Assembly: GCF_004114955.1 (NCBI RefSeq) | Contig: NZ_CP030053.1 | Coordinates: forward strand, 6,014,001-6,078,000 | Direction of reading: 5' to 3' | Length of the DNA: 64,000 nt | Source: Bradyrhizobium guangzhouense | Lineage (GTDB): Bacteria > Pseudomonadota > Alphaproteobacteria > Rhizobiales > Xanthobacteraceae | Shown here: piece by piece, positions 59,512-64,000 of the stretch | How positions within the stretch are numbered: position 1 is the first letter of the stretch | How the letters are laid out: each line of letters begins with the position of its first letter | Made by a program: the position numbers and the translations under genes | Notes under the pieces: model-generated | Databases searched by the model: none | Told to the model about the DNA's origin: nothing | The model's input: only the letters and a program-made list of their open reading frames with translations

Positions 59512-62511
59512 ATGCCGAACATTCCGCCGCCCTTCTCGGCCCCTTACGCCCCTGATGATGCCGACATTGCTGCGCGGCTGTTTCCATCGGCGCATCTCGC
59601 CCCGCCGCGGGAAGCGCGGATCGATCGCACGGCCACCCGGCTGATCGAGGCCGTCCGCAAGCGCGATGACCGGCTCGGCGGCGTCGAAGACATGCTGCGG
59701 GAGTTCGCGCTCTCGACCAAGGAAGGCCTCGCCTTGATGGTGCTGGCGGAAGCGCTGCTGCGCGTGCCCGATGCCCGCACCGCCGACCAGTTCATCGAGG
59801 ACAAGCTCGGCGAGGGCGACTTCATCCATCACGAGACCAAGTCCACCGCATTCCTGGTCAACGCCTCGGCCTGGGCGCTCGGCCTGTCGGCAAGGGTGAT
59901 CCAGCCCGGCGAGACGCCCGATGGCACCATCGGCCGGTTGGTGAAGCGGCTCGGCGCGCCTGCCGTGCGCACCGCGACGCGCCAGGCGATGCGGCTGATG
60001 GGCAATCATTTCGTGCTGGGCGAGACCATCGAGCAGGCGCTGGAGCGGGGCAAACCGCGCGCCGGCGAGAGGCCGCGCTATTCCTTCGACATGCTCGGCG
60101 AAGGCGCACGCACGGCTGAAGACGCCAAGCGCTATTTCGACGCCTATGCCAGTGCGATTCTGACCATCGGCAAGGCGGCAGGCAATCATCCGCTGCCCGA
60201 TCGCCCCGGCATCTCCGTCAAACTCTCGGCGCTGCATCCGCGCTTCGAGGCCATCAGCCGCCACCGCGTGATGGCCGAGCTGGTGCCGCAATTACAGGAT
60301 CTCGCCCGGCGCGCCAAGGCGTATGACCTCAACTTCACCGTCGATGCCGAGGAAGCCGACCGGCTGGAGCTGTCGCTCGACGTGATCGCGGCCACGCTGG
60401 CCGATCCCATGCTTGGCGGATGGGACGGCTTTGGGCTCGCGATCCAGGCCTATCAGAAGCGCGCCGGTGCAGTGATCGACTACATTCACGAGCTCGCCCG
60501 TGCGCATGACCGCAAGCTGATGGTGCGGCTGGTCAAGGGCGCTTATTGGGACACCGAGATCAAGCGCGCGCAGGAGCGCGGGCTCGACGGCTATCCGGTG
60601 TTCACGCGCAAGGCGATGACGGATCTCAACTACGTCGCCTGCGCATCAAAGCTTCTGAGTTTGCGGCCACGCATCTTCCCGCAATTCGCGACCCACAATG
60701 CGCTCACCGTCGCGACCGTGCTGGAACTCTCCGGCGACAGCGGCGGCTTCGAGTTCCAGCGCCTGCACGGCATGGGAGAAGCGCTCTACGAGCAGCTGGC
60801 CAAGGATCACCCTGAGATCGCCTACCGCACCTATGCGCCGGTCGGCAGCCATCGCGACCTGCTCGCTTATCTGGTGCGGCGTCTTTTGGAGAACGGCGCC
60901 AATTCGTCCTTCGTGGCGCAGGCGGCCGATTATCGCGTGCCTGTTACGGCGCTGTTGAAGCGTCCGGTCGACCTCATCGTCCGGCCCGATCATGCGCATC
61001 ACGCAAAGATTCCGCTGCCGGGCGATCTGTTCGCGCCGGAGCGGCACAATTCAGGCGGCATCGAATTCGGCGAACGCGCGGCGCTCGATAGATTGCTGAC
61101 CGAGGTCAAGGCCGCGACGCCTGATCTCAAACCCGTCGCCGACGCAACCCCCGAACAGGCGGGCGCCGCGATCGCAGCGGCCCGAGCGGGCTTTGCTGGA
61201 TGGAGCCGGACGCCCGCGGCGACACGCGCGGCTGCGCTGGAGCATGCCGCGCATTTGCTGGAGAGCCGCAACGCGCATTTCATCGCGCTGTTGCAAGCCG
61301 AAGACGGCAAGACGCTCGACGACGCGCTGTCCGAGGTGCGAGAAGCCGCTGATTTCTGCCGCTATTACGCCGCGCAGGGCCGAAAGCTGTTCGGCAGCGA
61401 GACGCCGATGCCGGGACCGACCGGAGAGAGCAACGCGCTCGCCCTGCGCGGCCGCGGCGTCTTCATCGCGATCTCGCCGTGGAATTTTCCGCTGGCGATT
61501 TTCTTGGGTCAGGTCACGGCGGCGCTGATGGCCGGCAACAGCGTGGTCGCAAAACCCGCCGAGCAGACGCCGCGCATCGCGCGCGAGGCCGTCGCCCTGC
61601 TGCACGAGGCCGGCATCCCCAAGGCCGCATTGCATCTGGTCACCGGCGACGGCCGCACCGGCGCGGCGTTGACCGCGCATCCTGATATCGCCGGCGTCGT
61701 CTTCACCGGCTCGACCGACGTGGCGCGCCACATCAACCGGACGCTCGCTGCCAAGGACGGATCGATCGTGCCGTTGATCGCGGAGACCGGCGGCATCAAT
61801 GCCATGATCGCCGATGCCACCGCGCTGCCCGAGCAGGTCGCCGACGATGTCGTCACCTCGGCGTTCCGCTCCGCCGGCCAGCGCTGCTCGGCGCTGCGCC
61901 TCTTGTTCGTGCAGGAGGATGTCGCGGACCGCATGATCGAGATGATCGCGGGCGCTGCGCGCGAGCTCAGGATCGGCGATCCCAGCGAGGTCGCGACCCA
62001 TGTCGGTCCTGTCATCGATGCCGAGGCCAAGCAACGCCTCGACGCCCATATCGCGCGAATGAAGACGGAGGCGCGGCTGCACTTTGCCGGCACGGCACCG
62101 GAGGGCTGCTTCGTCGCGCCGCACATCTTCGAGCTCAGGGATGCCAGCCAGCTCGGCGAGGAGGTATTCGGCCCGATCCTGCATGTGGTGCGCTACCGGG
62201 CCGAAACCCTCGCGCGTGTGCTGCAGGCGATCGAGCGCACCGGCTACGGGCTGACGCTCGGCATCCACTCCCGCATCGACGACACGGTCGAGGCCATCAT
62301 CGACCGCATCCAGGTCGGCAACATCTACGTCAACCGCAACATGATCGGCGCCGTGGTCGGCGTGCAGCCGTTTGGCGGCAACGGCCTGTCCGGAACCGGC
62401 CCCAAGGCCGGCGGCCCGCATTATCTGACGCGCTTTGCCACCGAGCAGACCGTGACCATCAACACGGCCGCGGCCGGCGGCAATGCCGCCCTGCTTGCCG
62501 GCGAGGAGTAA
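59512..62511 (+). CDS. putA: Bifunctional proline dehydrogenase / L-glutamate-gamma-semialdehyde dehydrogenase PutA
   Basis: 999 residues. There is no N-terminal ribbon-helix-helix, so this is a non-DNA-binding (type A-like) PutA. The FAD-binding proline dehydrogenase barrel (about 140-460) has ISVKLSALHPRFEAISRHRV, MVRLVKGAYWDTEIKRAQER and FEFQRLHGMGEALYEQLAKD. The aldehyde dehydrogenase part (about 520-990) has AISPWNFPLAIFLGQVTAAL, VVFTGSTDVARHINRTLAAK, the active-site Cys in SAFRSAGQRCSALRLLFVQE, and GGNGLSGTGPKAGGPHYL. It oxidises proline to glutamate with substrate channelling at the membrane surface. Confidence 0.97.
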   Translation: MPNIPPPFSAPYAPDDADIAARLFPSAHLAPPREARIDRTATRLIEAVRKRDDRLGGVEDMLREFALSTKEGLALMVLAEALLRVPDARTADQFIEDKLGEGDFIHHETKSTAFLVNASAWALGLSARVIQPGETPDGTIGRLVKRLGAPAVRTATRQAMRLMGNHFVLGETIEQALERGKPRAGERPRYSFDMLGEGARTAEDAKRYFDAYASAILTIGKAAGNHPLPDRPGISVKLSALHPRFEAISRHRVMAELVPQLQDLARRAKAYDLNFTVDAEEADRLELSLDVIAATLADPMLGGWDGFGLAIQAYQKRAGAVIDYIHELARAHDRKLMVRLVKGAYWDTEIKRAQERGLDGYPVFTRKAMTDLNYVACASKLLSLRPRIFPQFATHNALTVATVLELSGDSGGFEFQRLHGMGEALYEQLAKDHPEIAYRTYAPVGSHRDLLAYLVRRLLENGANSSFVAQAADYRVPVTALLKRPVDLIVRPDHAHHAKIPLPGDLFAPERHNSGGIEFGERAALDRLLTEVKAATPDLKPVADATPEQAGAAIAAARAGFAGWSRTPAATRAAALEHAAHLLESRNAHFIALLQAEDGKTLDDALSEVREAADFCRYYAAQGRKLFGSETPMPGPTGESNALALRGRGVFIAISPWNFPLAIFLGQVTAALMAGNSVVAKPAEQTPRIAREAVALLHEAGIPKAALHLVTGDGRTGAALTAHPDIAGVVFTGSTDVARHINRTLAAKDGSIVPLIAETGGINAMIADATALPEQVADDVVTSAFRSAGQRCSALRLLFVQEDVADRMIEMIAGAARELRIGDPSEVATHVGPVIDAEAKQRLDAHIARMKTEARLHFAGTAPEGCFVAPHIFELRDASQLGEEVFGPILHVVRYRAETLARVLQAIERTGYGLTLGIHSRIDDTVEAIIDRIQVGNIYVNRNMIGAVVGVQPFGGNGLSGTGPKAGGPHYLTRFATEQTVTINTAAAGGNAALLAGEE

Positions 62512-62627
62512 GGCCCTGCGCCCGGCGCCGTTGCATCCCGCCGAAACATCAGTCAAATGATCGTGCTGTCAGGGATTGCCGAATTCCAGCCGGCGGGAAA
62601 CAACAAGAGCGAGGGAGCAACGCCGCA

Positions 62628-63833
62628 ATGGAAAAAGGCATTTTTGCAGGGCTGAAGGTTCTGGACTGCGCGAGCTTCATCGCGGCGCCGGCAGCTGCCA
62701 CCGTGCTGTCCGATTTCGGCGCCGATGTCATCAAGATCGAGCCGCCCGGCGCAGGCGATCCCTACCGCAATCTGCCCAATCTGCCCGGCTATCCCACCGG
62801 CGAGCACAATTTCGCCTGGCTGCTCGAGGCCCGCAACAAGAAGAGCCTGGCGCTCGACCTCTCCAAGCCCGAGGCCCAGGCCGTGCTCTATAAGCTGGTC
62901 GAAGAAGCCGACGTCTTCATCACCAACATGCCGCCGCCGGTGCGCACCAAGCTCGGCATCACCTACGACCATCTCGCCCATCTCAACGACCGGCTGATCT
63001 ATGCTTCCTTCACCGGCTATGGCGAGAAGGGCGAGGAGGCCAACAAGCCCGGCTTCGACAGCAACGCCTATTGGGCGCGCTCCGGCCTGATGGACCTCGT
63101 TCGCGCCGACACCGACACGACGCCGGCCCGCTCGGTCGCCGGCATGGGCGACCATCCCTGCGCCATGGCACTGTACAGCGCGATCGTCACCGCGCTCTAT
63201 CAGCGCGAGAAGACCGGCAAGGGCTCGCATGTCGCGTCCAATCTGATGGCCAATGGCGTCTGGGCGGCGAGCGTGCTGGCGCAGGCAAAGCTCTGCGGCG
63301 CCAAGTTCGGCGAGCGGCGCCCGCGCGAGCGCGCGCTGAATGCGGTCGCCAACCATTATCAGTGCAAGGACGGCCGCTGGTTGATCCTGTCGCTGCTCAG
63401 CGAGGAGAAGCAGTGGCCGACGCTCGCCAAATGCCTGGGACGCGAGGACCTGATCGACGATCCGCGCTTTGCCACCAAGCCCGACCGTCACGCCCGCTCG
63501 GTGGAGCTGATCAGGATCTTCGACGAGACGTTTGCGACCAGGGATCTCGCCGAATGGCGCAAGATCCTCGACGGCAACGGACTGGTGTTCGGCATCGTCG
63601 GTATTCTGGACGACATCCCGAACGACAAGCAGATGCTCGACAACGAGGTGCTGGTGCCGTTCGAGAACGACACCATGCTCACCATCAACTCTCCGATCTG
63701 GATCGACGGCACCAAGAAGGTGCAACCGCGCAAGCCGCCCGGCGTCGGCGAGCACAGTGACGAGATTTTGCGCGGCGCCGGATACGACGAGGCCGCGATC
63801 AAAGCGCTGCGGGCGAAGGGGGCGGTGGGGTAA
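62628..63833 (+). CDS. CaiB/BaiF family (type III) CoA-transferase
   Basis: 401 residues with a GAGGGAG site upstream. The family start is GLKVLDCASFIAAPAAATVL with SDFGADVIKIEPPGAGDPYR. Further blocks are LLEARNKKSLALDLSKPEAQ, the active-site region DSNAYWARSGLMDLVRADTD, MGDHPCAMALYSAIVTALYQ and GRWLILSLLSEEKQWPTLAK. It is closer to the bile-acid/carnitine group than to the CoA-transferase at 44853, from which it differs throughout. The substrate is unknown. It lies 116 bp after putA but has no evident link to proline use. Confidence 0.92.
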   Translation: MEKGIFAGLKVLDCASFIAAPAAATVLSDFGADVIKIEPPGAGDPYRNLPNLPGYPTGEHNFAWLLEARNKKSLALDLSKPEAQAVLYKLVEEADVFITNMPPPVRTKLGITYDHLAHLNDRLIYASFTGYGEKGEEANKPGFDSNAYWARSGLMDLVRADTDTTPARSVAGMGDHPCAMALYSAIVTALYQREKTGKGSHVASNLMANGVWAASVLAQAKLCGAKFGERRPRERALNAVANHYQCKDGRWLILSLLSEEKQWPTLAKCLGREDLIDDPRFATKPDRHARSVELIRIFDETFATRDLAEWRKILDGNGLVFGIVGILDDIPNDKQMLDNEVLVPFENDTMLTINSPIWIDGTKKVQPRKPPGVGEHSDEILRGAGYDEAAIKALRAKGAVG

Positions 63834-63853
63834 GGGGCGCCCGCTCTAACCCC

Positions 63854-63932
63854 GTCATTGCGAGCGCAGCGAAGCAATCCAGAGTGTCACCGCGGATGCA
63901 TTGCTGGATTGCTTCGCTACGCTCGCAATGAC
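63854..63932. repeat. Intergenic palindromic repeat, family B, copy 3
   Basis: A 79-bp inverted repeat with left end GTCATTGCGAGCGCAGCGAA and right end TTGCTTCGCTACGCTCGCAA then TGAC, 20 bp after the CoA-transferase stop. Confidence 0.88.
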
Positions 63933-63986
63933 GAGGTGGGACCATCTCGCTATAACATCGGCAAAACACGAACGCCGTGAGATCCC

Positions 63987-64000
63987 ATGCCGCACTATCG
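63987..64000 (+). CDS. Possible start of a further gene, cut by window edge
   Basis: An ATG at 63987 opens a frame reading MPHY before the window ends. It follows a family B repeat and lies about 150 bp after the previous stop, a normal place for a start codon, but only four codons are visible and no strong ribosome-binding site precedes it. Confidence 0.25.

Overview
The window is high-GC alphaproteobacterial chromosome, most probably from Bradyrhizobium or a close relative in the Nitrobacteraceae. The case rests on ctrA divergent from fliI/fliJ, a chpT-cheAWYBR block, an EipA (DUF1134) gene, an AsnC-putA pair, and several intergenic palindromic repeat families typical of that group. Nearly all the sequence is protein-coding. 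There is one tRNA (Val, CAC), and no rRNA, CRISPR array, phage or insertion sequence.

Layout. 1-4131: a type II NADH-dehydrogenase-like flavoprotein cut by the left edge, an AraC regulator, and an ECF sigma factor with a membrane anti-sigma factor. 4451-7504: fliJ and fliI divergent from the cell-cycle master regulator ctrA, whose upstream region carries a cluster of GANTC sites and TTAA motifs. 7591-13332: a CHAT-protease/TPR protein with a downstream multi-pass membrane protein, divergent from a three-gene DUF350 / Ser-rich lipoprotein-like / glutathionylspermidine-synthase-like ATP-grasp operon. This is the least understood part of the window. 13509-20329: chpT followed by cheA-cheW-cheY-cheB-cheR. 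20506-26067: cysQ, a YHS protein, eipA, a long coiled-coil protein, tRNA-Val, a GreA-like factor and two small unknown genes. 26597-33700: an animal-type haem peroxidase, a possible PD-(D/E)XK-like protein, a ThDP enzyme, an L,D-transpeptidase, a DUF2927 protein and a threonine-synthase-like enzyme.

33988-37189: a GTP-cyclohydrolase-II-like / DUF1688 / uracil phosphoribosyltransferase operon that matches the URC route of uracil catabolism. 37197-39476: a DUF898 protein and an M48 peptidase. 39750-42374: two tandem CYP153-like P450s. 42628-49532: a LysR regulator divergent from an acyl-CoA dehydrogenase / CoA-transferase / MaoC-type hydratase / ThDP-decarboxylase run, closed by a convergent SDR; it looks like an uncharacterised acyl-CoA catabolic unit. 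49599-54605: a PAQR/hemolysin III protein, the ycjX-ycjF pair and a GT39-type glycosyltransferase. 54772-58766: a class III nucleotide cyclase with a six-helix membrane anchor and a [2Fe-2S] domain, sorAB-like sulfite dehydrogenase genes and a cold-shock gene. 58936-63833: an AsnC/Lrp regulator divergent from putA, then a CaiB-type CoA-transferase.

The strongest functional thread is cell cycle, motility and envelope: ctrA, chpT (a phosphorelay protein that feeds CtrA), fliI/fliJ, the chemotaxis genes and eipA lie within about 18 kb. All functional calls come from reading the translated sequence and known family motifs. No database search was run.
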